From the NCBI RefSeq assembly GCF_025094135.1, contig NW_026252460.1, positions 1 through 64,000 of the forward strand: a stretch of DNA of 64,000 bases, written 5' to 3'. The notes under the pieces were generated by a model, which had not been told where the DNA came from, ran no database searches, and saw only the letters and a list, made by a program, of their open reading frames with translations. The translations under genes and the position numbers were made by a program. This document shows, piece after piece, positions 22,339-33,576 of this stretch; the first letter of the stretch is position 1, and each line of letters starts with the position of its first letter. This stretch comes from Mucor mucedo (Eukaryota > Mucoromycota > Mucoromycetes > Mucorales > Mucoraceae).

Positions 22339-22446
22339 TAAGAGGGTCTAGAATCAATTTTTTTTTTTTTAGTTCATAAATAATAATAATTGAAATAATT
22401 ACTTCTTTTCGCTTTTATTTTATTTTTTTATTATTATTATTAAACC

Positions 22447-22915
22447 ATGTCAAGTTACAATAGTTCATTGAAAAAGAATCATAAAGGCTTACATATCTTG
22501 ATTGTGGATGATAATCCGATTAACATCCTCATTTTAAAAAAGAGTTTGGACAGACTACTTGACACGGTGCATATCAAAGAAGCGTCGAATGGGATGGAAG
22601 CCCTTCAATTATTAAACAAGTATGTATTCGACCTTATCTTGCTCGATATCGATATGCCTCTTTTAAATGGTATTGACACCACTAAGTGTATACGCAATCA
22701 AGGTCAAATGATACCCATTATTGCTGTAACGACCAATGATTCTCTCGAGTCAAGAGATAATTATATCAAAATTGGCATCGTAAGTCTTTTTTTATTATGT
22801 ACCCACCATTTTTTTTTTTTTTTCATTAACATCCTGCACCTTATCTTAGAATGATTGTCTTGGTAAACCTGTCGATCTTCAATTGCTGGAAAAGGCCCTC
22901 TTTTTGTTACTGTAA
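22447..22915 (+). CDS. Standalone two-component receiver (response regulator) protein
   Basis: Two exons, 22447-22779 and 22850-22915, give 132 aa that are almost entirely a receiver domain. The acidic pair is Asp21-Asp22 (ILIVDDNPIN), the phospho-acceptor is Asp67 (LILLDIDMP), the switch residue is Thr95/96 (IIAVTT), and the conserved Lys is Lys117 (CLGKPVD). No kinase or output domain is attached. Family members of this kind accept a phosphoryl group from a histidine phosphotransfer protein and act by protein contacts; Candida Srr1 is a known fungal standalone receiver. The cognate kinase is not in this window. The 70-nt intron has a T-rich tract before TTAG. Confidence 0.88.
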
Positions 22916-23203
22916 TAAACACACACTTGTAAAATAAATAAATAAATCCTATTCGTCTTTTCCTCTGTGGGTTTCTATGACGACCCATTTTATAGTTTTG
23001 TGGTTTACCTGGATAGCAAAATGCATTCCTTCAATGTACATCCACATGTACAAAAAATGTCGGGATATAAAAATGGGCCCACCAGCAGTGACAAAACAGG
23101 CGCGACTTTGTTCTCGCGGCGCGAATATAAAAAAAAATATTTTTGCTATAAATTTTTCTTTTTTGTTTTTCTCCACTTTCAACCGGTGCTGACATAAAAA
23201 AAG

Positions 23204-25762
23204 ATGGCTGCCATTGTACCTGTGAAACTCAGTGTGAATTATGAAGAAGATAGAGGTTAGATTGGCACACTTCCAAAGGCCTAATGACCCTCTTTTTTTA
23301 TTTTTATCTAATGCATTATACTTGTACATAAAAAAAAAAAATTTTTTTCTCTCCTCCTTCTTAAAATCATGTAGTTAGTATTAAGCGCTTTCTTGAAGAG
23401 TTCAAGACCACGGGTAGTTCCATGGGAGAAGAGGAATCTGTACTCAAATACGATGTCATCATGGTAAAATTAATTAATTTGTGTGCACACATGGAAAAAG
23501 AACAAACAAAAAAAAACTAACCATGGACATCACCTACAGCAAAACATTGTGGATAGAGAACAATCTGTTGTATACATTGAACTTGATGATCTTGCCAAAT
23601 TCGAAGATTCACGTACCAAACTGGTAGCCAATATTATGCGCAACACCAAACAATATGTAGACTTTTTTGCGTCTGTCATGGATGAATTATGTGCTCTCAA
23701 AACTCCCGCCAACCCTGAACTCAGTTACAAGGATACTGTTTTGGATGTCATTATCCGTCAGAGAATTATTCGTGATTCCAACAGAGGCGTTGAAACCGAA
23801 GATTTCTTTCCTCCCGCATTAACACGTCGATAGTAAAGTAAAAAAAAAAAAATACAAGACAACCATGATACCCACGATAGAGAAACAAAACACTAACACG
23901 TACATATATAAAAAAAATAGTGAAATCTTTTTCAAACCATTATCCGATGATACAGCCTATGCCGTGCGTCAAGTCAATGGTGAAAAGATTGGTCGTCTTG
24001 TGACGATCCGTGGTATTGTTACGCGTGTCTCTGACGTCAAACCTTTACTCGAAGTCAACGCCTACAGTTGTGATTCATGTGGTTTTGAGATCTTTCAAGA
24101 AATTAAGCAGCGTCAATTTACTCCTTTCACCGAATGTACATCCGTCGATTGTAAACGTAATGGTATTAAGGGTAAATTACACATGCAAACTCGTGCTAGT
24201 AAATTTTTGTCTTTCCAAGAGATCAAGTTGCAAGAATTAACAGATCAAGTCCCTGTCGGTCATATCCCTCGTACCATGTCCTTGCACGCCTATGGTGCTG
24301 CCTGTCGTCAATTAACCCCTGGTGATGTAGCTAATGTCACCGGTATCTTTTTACCCATGCCTTATACCGGCTTCCAAGCCATGCGTGCCGGTTTGTTAAC
24401 AGATACTTATTTGGCTGTCCAATACGTGCATCGTCTCAAGAAACAATACGATGAAATCGAATTGACCGCCGAAGATGAGGTGCGTCTTGAAGAGTTGAAA
24501 GCCGATCCCAATGTGTATAGTCATTTATCTCGCAGTATTGCACCCGAGATTTACGGTCATGATGATGTGAAAAAGGTTTTGTTGTTGTTATTGGTGGGTG
24601 GTGTGAGTAAGACCGTGGGTGATGGTATGAAGATTCGTGGTGATATCAATATTTGTTTGATGGGTGATCCAGGTGTAGCCAAATCTCAATTGTTGAAATT
24701 CATTGCAAAGGTCGCTCCCCGTGGTGTCTATACCACCGGTCGTGGTTCTTCTGGTGTAGGTTTGACCGCTGCTGTGATGCGTGACCCTATTACCGATGAA
24801 ATGATTTTGGAAGGTGGTGCTCTTGTCTTGGCTGATAACGGTATCTGTTGTATTGATGAGTTTGATAAAATGGATGATTCAGATCGTACTGCCATTCATG
24901 AAGTGATGGAACAACAAACCATCAGTATCTCCAAAGCAGGTATTAATACCACCTTGAATGCTCGTGCTTCTATCTTGGCTGCTGCAAATCCTCTTTATGG
25001 TCGCTACAACACACGTATCTCTCCTACCCAAAATATTAATTTGCCTGCTGCTTTGCTCTCTCGTTTCGATATCCTTTATTTGATGTTGGATAAACCTTCA
25101 GAGGACTTGGATCGTCTTTTGGCTGAGCATGTTGCATATGTTCATACACATAATAAGCCTCCCAAGATGGATTTCAACGCATTAGAACCCAACATGATCA
25201 GGTAAAACTCTTTCTATATATATATATACCGTACAGTGAACTTAATTTCTTTTATATACATAGACACTATGTTGCTCATGCTAGAACCAAGCGTCCCGTG
25301 CTTACATCAGACGTCTCTGAATATGTCACGAGTGCTTATGTCGGATTGAGACGTCAATATAAATTGGATGAGGACCGTCAACAACAATTCACGTATGCCT
25401 CTGCGCGTACATTATTGGGTATTATTCGTATGGCACAAGCGTTAGCTCGTATTAGATTATCTGATATTGTTGAACCTGTGGATGTGGATGAGGCCTTACG
25501 ATTAATTGATGTTAGTAAGTCCTCTTTGAACGATGATGGAGGAAGACGTAATGGAAGACAAGATAAATCCCCCATGTCTGGTATCTTTAATGTGGTGAAG
25601 GAGTTGACATATGAATTTGGCCATAGTTTAGCCTTGAGTACGATCCGACAACGTATTTCTTCCAGAGGTTATACTGAAAGCCAATTGGATGAAGCGATTC
25701 GTGAATACAGTGGACTTGATATTTGGCAGTGTGACAACCATCGTCTCACCGTCATTCATTAA
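23204..25762 (+). CDS. MCM7: DNA replication licensing factor MCM7
   Basis: Five exons, 23204-23255, 23375-23463, 23540-23832, 23921-25201 and 25264-25762, give about 737 aa. The N-terminal domain carries the zinc motif (CDSCGFEI...CTSVDC). The AAA+ core has Walker A GDPGVAKSQ (~392-400), Walker B CIDEFDKM, sensor AANPLYGRY and the arginine finger LLSRFD. LTRRYEIFF, IRGIVTRVSDVKP and VGDGMKIRGDINICLMG separate MCM7 from the other MCM paralogues. It is one of six subunits of the replicative helicase loaded at origins. The C-terminal winged-helix region is complete (LDIWQCDNHRLTVIH end). The first intron donor is GTTAGA, a weaker form. Confidence 0.95.
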
Positions 25763-25989
25763 AATAATATTTTTTTAAAAAAAAAAAAAAAACGCTTTTT
25801 TTTTTCTTTTATATATACAAAAAATAAAAAGAGAAATATAAAACTTATTTAGAGTTTTTATGGAATACAAACCAAGATAAAATAACGAGAAAGAAGAAAA
25901 TAAAGGGTTCAACCGTCAACTTGGATTTTAAATTGGCAAAAGGAGAAGGCTTTTTTTAGTTTTTTTTTTAAAAAGAAAAAAAAAAGAAA

Positions 25990-27668
25990 TTAGCGATTTT
26001 TCATCATCATAGTAGGAGGAATAGAAACATTCAAGGAGGGGAATCGAACCTTTCTAATAGATTTAGCACTACGTGCAACTACGTCCACATCTAATTTGAC
26101 AGCGTCCTTACGGGTATCGTTTGCCTAATACAAATGTTTCAGTGATCTTTATCTTGTATAGAAACAATTTTTTTTTAAGGGCAATGGGTTACCTGGAACA
26201 TGGCAACAATGAACTCGGCGATGGGTTTATCCACCCATCGACTAGGTCGAACCGCATGTTCAAACCAGCCAAGATGGCCTCCATGTTTTGTGCCGGCGAG
26301 AATAATATAAGGGTTGACACGAATCTCATCTACGGGGATACAAGCTTCGGTCGAGATTGGGTCATCCAATGCATTGATACAAAGCAAAGGTACACGCACA
26401 TGCTCAATCACACGAGAACAACTGCCATCACGGTAATAATTATTCACGGTGGTGTAATTGGACATTTTTTTGGTGCAGGCGTCATCATACTCTCGGATAG
26501 TTTTTGCTGCCAAGACTTCTTCCAAGTCGATTTGGCCATGCGTTAGCATCATGTCCTTGTTTCTATTATTCTATCAGTGTGTGTGTGTGTGCATAGGGAT
26601 GATGTGTTTGTTACCTGAGAAAGATATTTTTAAGGTTATCGGCCATTTGATGGGAATACACATTTCGAGTAAAAAAACCTTGATCCAGCAATCTTCCGGA
26701 ACTAGAAAAAAAAAAATTACATTTTGTGTGACATTAATATATGGAAATAGAGTTATATGTGTGATCTGTACCTTAATAAATCGTATGGGTTGGCAACAGA
26801 GATAGCAGCCAAAAAGGGAGTTTTTTCTTTTTCCTCGCCCAAATACTATTGAAGAATTGTTAGTTAGGGCAAATAATAATTTTTTTTTTTTTTTTTTTTT
26901 TTTTTGTAATGAATGTTTACTTTGACAAGGATGTTGGAGCCCAAAGAAAATCCGATACCGATTAAAGGAGTGTGTTGTCCTACTTGTTTTTGAATATGAC
27001 GAAGAGCCTCTCTGATATCGTCTGTGATGGATGCATTAAATAATTGAGGTGTGTTGACCTCTGTAAAGCCACATCCTCGTGCATTGTACACTACAGCTCT
27101 GTAATTAATCGGTGGTCTTGCAATCTAATAAGAAATGTTATAAATAGAGACAGTGACATTCTTATTATTCTATCTTACGATTTGAAGTAATCCACGGATA
27201 TAATTTTCATGGCTTCCACCTGTTAATCCATGCAAGATGACCAAGGTGGGGGTGTCTTCAGGTAAAGGGGTTAAAGGGACGGCCCAATCGAGCGAGGCTA
27301 CACCACCATTGGCAAACTCTAGGATTTGTCTGTGATTCTATTATTGTTAACTATAAATATATTTTAAAATATTTTTTTTTTTGATCTACGACAAACCTTT
27401 CGTAGGTGATATCGTTCTTGGTGGAAGAGCCGTCATAGAAGGAGGCATAGATGGTTTGCAAGTGTTTGGATCTGAGATAAGGTGTGGGTTTGAATTGAGC
27501 TTTGGGACCAAATAAGGAAGGACAGGTTTGTGCGAGATATTGATGGAAAGGAACGTCCGTTTGATTGGCAAGTTGGATCCGCACAGTGTCGGGGTGATGG
27601 ACAATTTTGATATTGTGAATGTTATGAATATCACGGGTATAACTGCTATTGCTTTTAATGCTACTCAT
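25990..27668 (-). CDS. Alpha/beta hydrolase of the EMB8/YheT/ABHD1-3 type
   Basis: Seven exons, 27668-27397, 27329-27179, 27124-26921, 26845-26772, 26701-26615, 26562-26193 and 26124-25990, give about 430 aa. The entry LRSKHLQTIYASF and the SLDW...LVILHGLTGGSHENYIR block are typical. The nucleophile Ser lies in GIGFSLGSN, the acid Asp in CINALDDPIS, and the His in GTKHGGHLGWFE. Yeast relatives (Eht1, Eeb1, YMR210W type) are medium-chain acyl esterases or acyltransferases, so lipid ester chemistry is likely but the exact substrate is not readable. The first donor is GTTTGT. The third intron contains a sense-strand A26 run. The gene is convergent with MCM7. Confidence 0.9.
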
Positions 27669-27854
27669 GTTTGGAATGAAAGGGAATGGAGAGAGAGAGA
27701 GGAAGAGAGAAAAGGGAAAAGGAAAAAAAAATTAATTGTCCATAGTCATCAAGAATAAAATCACACTCTACTCTCCGACTCTTTTTCTGTGTGTTCCATG
27801 CTTTCTTTTTTTTATTACATAATGGTATAAATAAAACATACATTTTTATTTAAT

Positions 27855-28046
27855 TTAATGTGTGCTTTGGGTATTTGTGGTTTCACCATTACTACTATAG
27901 TTTACAACCGAGGAAGGTGCGCTGGATTTATGCTGTCTTCCCATACCATTGATACCGTCGGGCATTGGAATACTTCTTTTTGTCGTTGGTAACGCCATTG
28001 CTGCAGAAAAGAACAAGATCACCATCAAAGCAATAACCGTTTGCAT
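27855..28046 (-). CDS. Very small secreted protein with dibasic processing site
   Basis: A 63-aa intact frame starts MQTVIALMVILFFSAAMALP, a clear signal peptide with cleavage expected near MALP. TTKR follows at once, a Kex2-type Lys-Arg site, and leaves a ~39-residue mature peptide rich in Ser, Asn, Gly and Pro with no Cys. A TATA element (CTATAAAAG on the minus strand, 28122-28130) lies about 75 bp upstream of the ATG, which supports real transcription. No family is recognised. It could be a secreted signal or effector-like peptide, but this is inference from architecture only. Confidence 0.6.
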   Translation of the reverse strand: MQTVIALMVILFFSAAMALPTTKRSIPMPDGINGMGRQHKSSAPSSVVNYSSNGETTNTQSTH

Positions 28047-28121
28047 TTTTGTTATGAGAAAAGGAGAGTTTTTTTTTTGTTTTATTTAAAAAAAAAAAGA
28101 AAGAGAGTGATTCATGTCGTG

Positions 28122-28130
28122 CTTTTATAG
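28122..28130 (-). promoter_or_regulatory. TATA box of the small secreted protein gene
   Basis: CTATAAAAG on the minus strand, about 75 bp before the start codon. Confidence 0.5.
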
Positions 28131-28146
28131 ATACATTTACACGCAC

Positions 28147-28547
28147 AAAAAAAAATCTCCTAATAAATAAAAAAGGTTATTAATTCAATGCAGGATAGTT
28201 AACAACAGAGAAACTCCTGTAATTGATTGTTATCAATTTGCTGGGGAGGTGTTTGTTTCATCTCTCTCTCTCTCTGTGTGTGTGTGTAGTTCATGCTAAT
28301 TAGCCTTTTAAGATGGACTAATAACCCTAAGGGTCTACACCTCCCAGACAGACTGTGGGAGGGTTTGCATTGCAATTATTGTTGATAATTGCTAAAAGAT
28401 GATATTGGGACTCCCTAAGAAAAGGAGGATATATAAACACACACAACCTCCCACAACCTATTCGTTTACTAACTAGCCACTTGAACTTGCCACACTGTAT
28501 AATTCATGTATATCATTTCAAAAAAGAGAAAAGGTTTTATTTTAAAC
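28147..28547. other. Intergenic region with CCTCCCA inverted repeats and CT/TG microsatellite
   Basis: Between two minus-strand genes. It has a CT then TG repeat near 28260-28288. CCTCCCA at 28340-28346 is mirrored by TGGGAGG at 28356-28362, and another CCTCCCA lies at 28447-28453. A plus-oriented ATATATAAAC sits near 28430-28440. It may be the upstream region of the small secreted gene. No coding frame is supported. Confidence 0.5.
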
Positions 28548-30170
28548 TTAAGAACTTCCTCCATGAAAAGGATTGGGTGCTCTTGTTGGTTGGTTTGAAT
28601 AATCAGGTGGAGAATATTCAGATTGTGAATGGTATATGGGTTTTTGAGTTAAATTCAAGCCATTTTCACCCATTTCACTTAAATTATAGGCATTATTATT
28701 GACCGTGGTGTTTTCAGGCACATTATCATCAATGAGATGATCTGTGGGGTTAGGACCATGAATAGCAGCCATCTTCTTCTTCTTCCTTAATGCTCTACGT
28801 TTCTTCATTAACCGATAAGAATCAAATCCACAGCACAGGAAAGTATGAATGAATTCGGGAATATACGCTAAATAACCATCTACAAATGCACCCCAGGCAG
28901 ACATTTTCTTGGTCTGACCCGTCTTTGCTGCACTTTGAATATTATCAGCGGGACCAAAGAAACGCAACATCATAAAACTATCCACCATCATGACGACACA
29001 GATAATGATGGTGGAGATACCGTTTTTCACAGCATCCACGCTCCAAGCGATACTGCCATGGGAGCCATCGGTTCCTTTAATCACGCCCTTGGTCGAGAGA
29101 ATACTCAAGAGGATTTCACCGAAATAGAAATTGATCATGATCGGTCCCTTGACACACCAGAACATGCCGTGTGCTTTGACATGGCCTCGAAGCCATTCAC
29201 GATGGAAAACATCGAGGTAGGTAAATAAGGCTGTCAGAATGATGGAAAGTGAGGTGAAATTAATAATGGTTAAATACACGTAGGCCCCTTTAAAACTATA
29301 GGCGCCTTCACAATAGCGTCCCTTTAATTCGGCAAAGATGGACATGAATGAATCTAAAAGTGACCTATTAAAAAAAAAGGGGGGGGGGGAGGGGGTACGG
29401 GCGCTGTTAAAGGTGGAATTGATTTTGAAAATAAAAAAGGTAACGCTTACCAGATAGGATATTGATAAACAAGTATATCGGTGATAATACGATAGTGCAT
29501 ACCCCATTTGGAGGGTCTAAATTATAGAATATAAATAAAAAATAAAGACATTGAGAAAAGATTTGAAACTTACAAGTGAAGTTTAAAGATAAACATGACT
29601 TTGGTATCGATGGGTTCCTTCATATCAGCCGCCTCGACACGAAAAGGAGCAAGATAAGCTTGTAAAGTTTCGAACAGGTTAAATACAGCAAATGCTTCAA
29701 ACACAACGGCAAAAAACATGATGGTGGTTGAATAGTCAAATCTTAAATAGGCAAACCAAGCAAGTGTGGCATAGACAGGAGGAAACAGTAATACCCGTAA
29801 TTTATGACGTTGTATTTGAGGTTCACTAATAAATTGCTATAATTGGTTAACAACTTTCCACTTCCTTTACTCTCTTTGTTTCTTTTTTTTTTTACTTTCT
29901 TACTAGTAATTCCTCAAGTGTTTGACCACGACGGTAAGGGATACAACCCAGTTGATAAAGATGAATAATAAACAGACAAGCCAGCCGATGACATGCCAAT
30001 TGGCTGTCGGGTCAGACTTTACGTACGACCAATCAATTCCTGGGTCGCTAAAGATATTAAAAAGATAAGTATGTGTATGTTTCGTTTGTGTGTATGCAGT
30101 CATATTACAATCCACCAGTGGATAACCCCGGTGGTGTGGGGCAAGATACTTCGGATTCTGCCGAACTCAT
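28548..30170 (-). CDS. Organic solute transporter alpha / TMEM184 family (DUF300) membrane protein
   Basis: Five exons, 30170-30109, 30047-29904, 29825-29574, 29516-29451 and 29364-28548, give about 446 aa. The N-terminus MSSAESE leads into the first membrane helix (WHVIGWLVCLLFIFINWVV). The family hallmarks follow: HLRNYYEPQIQRHKLRVLLF, a YLRFDYST loop, ETLQAYLAPF, and KWGMHYRI. SLLDSFMSIFAELKGRYCEGAYSF and FFGPADN are also recognisable. About seven membrane helices are expected. The C-terminal ~90 residues are a polar cytoplasmic tail with a KKRRALRKKKK cluster. The family includes vertebrate Ost-alpha, plant LAZ1 and fungal vacuolar or endomembrane proteins. Substrate is unknown. Confidence 0.88.
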
Positions 30171-33100
30171 ACAAAAAAAAAAAAAAAGGTTTACAAAAGA
30201 AAAGATAATAAAACTTAAAAAGGATGTTTTTTATTTTTAAATCTGTAACTCAAATTTTTTTGTCTTACCCCGTCACAGTTTTTTTTTTCTTCTTTTTTAA
30301 ACACACGAACTTCGTCGCTAAGCAGGCTTTGCCTTGGCATCTTCTGTAATCCTTTTGCCGGGTATTGATGGAGGAACCCGCCACACGCCACTCTTTATTT
30401 TAATATGAAACATTCGATATACCCCCCTCCTCTTTAGTTCGGGCCGTTTATTATTATTCAGCGGTCACCCCCCTTCACCCATTGAGTCAACCCCTCGCCA
30501 CATCCTAAACTTTTTTTTTCTCTTACCCAGTTATCGATTTGAATATTTTTTTGTTTTACTGTAACACCATTTTTTTAAAAAAAATAGCTCGGTCTTTAAT
30601 CAAGATGTATCTATTTGAAAGTCAACAATAAAAAAAAAGGAACCTTCTCGCCAAGAAATTTATATAAAAAAACACTTTTGAGCCACACTTGTGTGGCGGG
30701 ACTGAAATATATTTAACCATAAAAAAAAACAAAAAACAAAAAGGCTATTTATATATCTACTTGACTTTAAGAAAAAATGTTACCTATGCTAAGCATGTTA
30801 TCCATATCATTCGACCTCTATACTAGTTTAGGAATGGAGCTGATAGGTCTTACCAAAAAGTCATGACAGCCAAATCAGTTGATTTTTAATTCTTCAATTT
30901 CCGTAAAAGAGGTATCGATGATTCGGAAAATAGGCTTAAGGTCAGGGTGGTTGCCATGGGAGCTGTTGTTAAGTTTCTCACAAAAGTTTAGAAACTTTAC
31001 ATACAGATGACTTTTTTTTTTTCTGTTATTCGAACGTCGACCCCAATTGAGAATGACTTGGTGGTAAGCTAAAAATATAAATAAACAAGTGGTGTAACAT
31101 CAATGTTAACGTTCATAAACTTGTGGGTGTCTAATGCTTAGCAGAAGAAAAAAAACTGTATGTTTAATGGAGTAAATTTGTCAATGGTATTGGATTACCG
31201 TATTACATCAAACATGCTGCACTCGCCACGAAGAAAGAAAAAATATGACTTTGAAGGTAATGATTTAATTGTTAGCATAAACACAATGACAATGGTGCCA
31301 CATCACTATTGGAAGTCACTAATTGTAACTTGCTAAAATTTTACCCAAACCTTCAACGATAAATTTTTTAGAAGCATAAATGCAATACAGAATAGTTCAT
31401 AAACGTTTAGTTATTCACACGTTGAAGCTGATTGGATTCAGTGTCGTCAATTTATTCATGGGGGATTGGTGCACCAACTATTCAGGCGTTTAGAATCTTT
31501 TAATCTAATAGTCCTTTAATAATTTAAACGCGATGAATGGTACTACGTCGATGTACCTAAAAAAAATGAACTCACAATCTGTATGTTGCTTTAAAAAAAA
31601 TACGCTAAAGCAACCCAAACTTCTGGAACTAATGATTTAGTGGCATAAATGCAATAAACGGTAGTACACCCAAGTTTTAACTATTCTACAACTATTGAGC
31701 TAAGGATTTTAGCAGCATAAACTCATTTGCATGGGTGCTACACCAGATTTGCAAGCATCTGTTAATCATTGGAGCTAATAGTTTAGTAGCATAAATGAAA
31801 TGTATGGTGCTACAGATGTAAATAATAAAGTAAAATATATAAAGAACCTCGACTTAAATTTTTTTTTCTTTCCATGTGAAATAAGTTGAACAATTCTAGA
31901 CACCAATATTAGTTTGATACATTATTTCGATTATCAGGAAATTGTAATACGTTGAAAAGCGAAAATGTTTTTGTAGCGTCGTAATTAGAAAGTAGAGAAT
32001 CAAAAAAGTTGGTTTTTTTGTTCTGGCGAGAAAAATCAGGGGGTTTCACAAAACAATTGATTACCCCGGATTTGGATGGTAAGTGCCTTGTTTGAACTTT
32101 TTTTTTTTTAAGTGTTTATTTTTTATTATAATAAACATTCGCAGGGAATCTTTGATGGACGATCTTTCTCAGGATCCTTTCTGTTTGTCACGTTCAATTT
32201 AGGAACTCGGGTTCTTATTATTCCTTGAACATGATGGTCACTTGATTTTTTTTTTGTTACTTTTTTTTTGGGTTGTACAACATTAAAGTTAGTGAGTGAA
32301 AGTTGTAATTTTTTGTTCACTCTGATTTGAGACTGGACCTTCCGGCCAATCGCTTACAAATTAAGAACATGTCTATTCTAATGTTTCTTTGTATTCTAAT
32401 TCTTGTAGAAAATAAACGGTATAATGTTTCTTGTCTGTTGTGCATCAATGGGTAAGGGAATTTTTTGGACCTGTCGTTCGATAAATTTGTTACTGTTCTT
32501 TTTTAAATACATGAGCTCTACGATTTATTCTTAGTTCCCGCCTAATCAAATAAGTGGGTGTATATCGTACGGTGTTTTATTTGAGGGAAACAGAATTATA
32601 ATGTGCCTAGAAGACAAAAAAAAAAAGAACGGGTTAGGATCATTGGTCCGATAAAACAGAAATATTACACAGTTATTCTATTTACGTTGTGCACGGTGGT
32701 ATTGTATTGGGTGTGCTTTCAACAATTACTACACAAAAGAGTGCTTTTTTTTTCTCATCATCTTTTTTTCCCACCAGACAGTTATTCCCACTGGTACATA
32801 GTTTTGTGCGAGTTTATTTCGAAGTAGTACTTTGCTACCCCTAATGGAACTTTGACACGACTATTATAATCAAATGAATAGATCAGGGTGAGTTTTTTTT
32901 TTTTATACATTTTGTCCCTCCTTCCTACCACTGTTGTATGCCGTGTAAAAAAAAAACAATAAAAAAAAAGTTGGAACTGCGGCACTGCATACACATATAT
33001 ATTTTTTTTGTGCTTCCATAACATTGAATATAATACAGATATTTCAAGCTTACCAAAATCCAATTGAGAATCAACTTCCAATGTATAGCTTTTTTTTTAA

Positions 33101-33576
33101 AAAAAAAACTTTTTGGCACCGATGATCGGGCTTTACACAGATCAAATAAAAAAATTGGCCCAACCATATATCAAAAGTACGATCTAAGAGTAGTACATCA
33201 ATGCCTGAATAAGCAAAGCAATGCTACCTTCTATTTTGTTTACTCAAGGTCAAGAAACATTTGACATTGACTCAATAAGGCGCTGGAACCGAAATATATT
33301 CTTGTTGTATGACAATTCACAGTTCCATGAGAAATTAAGACACTTTTTGGGCATTCTCGTGTGTTGTTTCATGCATAACATCTTTTTGATCCACAACAAT
33401 AATTCTAGTTACACAAGGTACTTCCAAAGATTTTTTCTATTTTTTTCGTCTATATATTCACTCAATTTTTCCAGGTACAATTTATATCCTCTCTTTATTC
33501 ACTCTTTACAATTCCCGTTTACTTAATTTAATACTTACACCTCTCCATTCATTAAAACAAAAAATACATATAATTG
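30171..33576. other. 3.4-kb gene-free region
   Basis: AT-rich sequence between the divergent transporter and DUF3712 genes. I see homopolymer runs, a degenerate repeat array (31.26-31.83 kb), and a 64-codon Lys-rich minus-strand frame at 32126-32320 that has no recognisable features. The last ~250 bp are pyrimidine-rich and probably promoter and 5' UTR of the DUF3712 gene. Confidence 0.6.
31258..31830 (+). repeat. Degenerate tandem repeat array (TTTAG..GCATAAA..GGTGCTAC)
   Basis: A recurring module of the form CTAAT-TTTAG-(T)AGCATAAATG-AAT-GGTGCTACA occurs with its GCATAA core near 31275, 31374, 31643, 31715 and 31789, and a weaker copy near 31525. Spacing is 72-74 bp in the last three copies and ~100 bp or more in the first ones. 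Copies are diverged, so the array is old. Confidence 0.6.

Noticed and set aside
32126..32320. 64-codon Lys-rich minus-strand frame
   Set aside because: It has no recognisable motif, is isolated in a gene desert, and its Lys content follows A-rich DNA.
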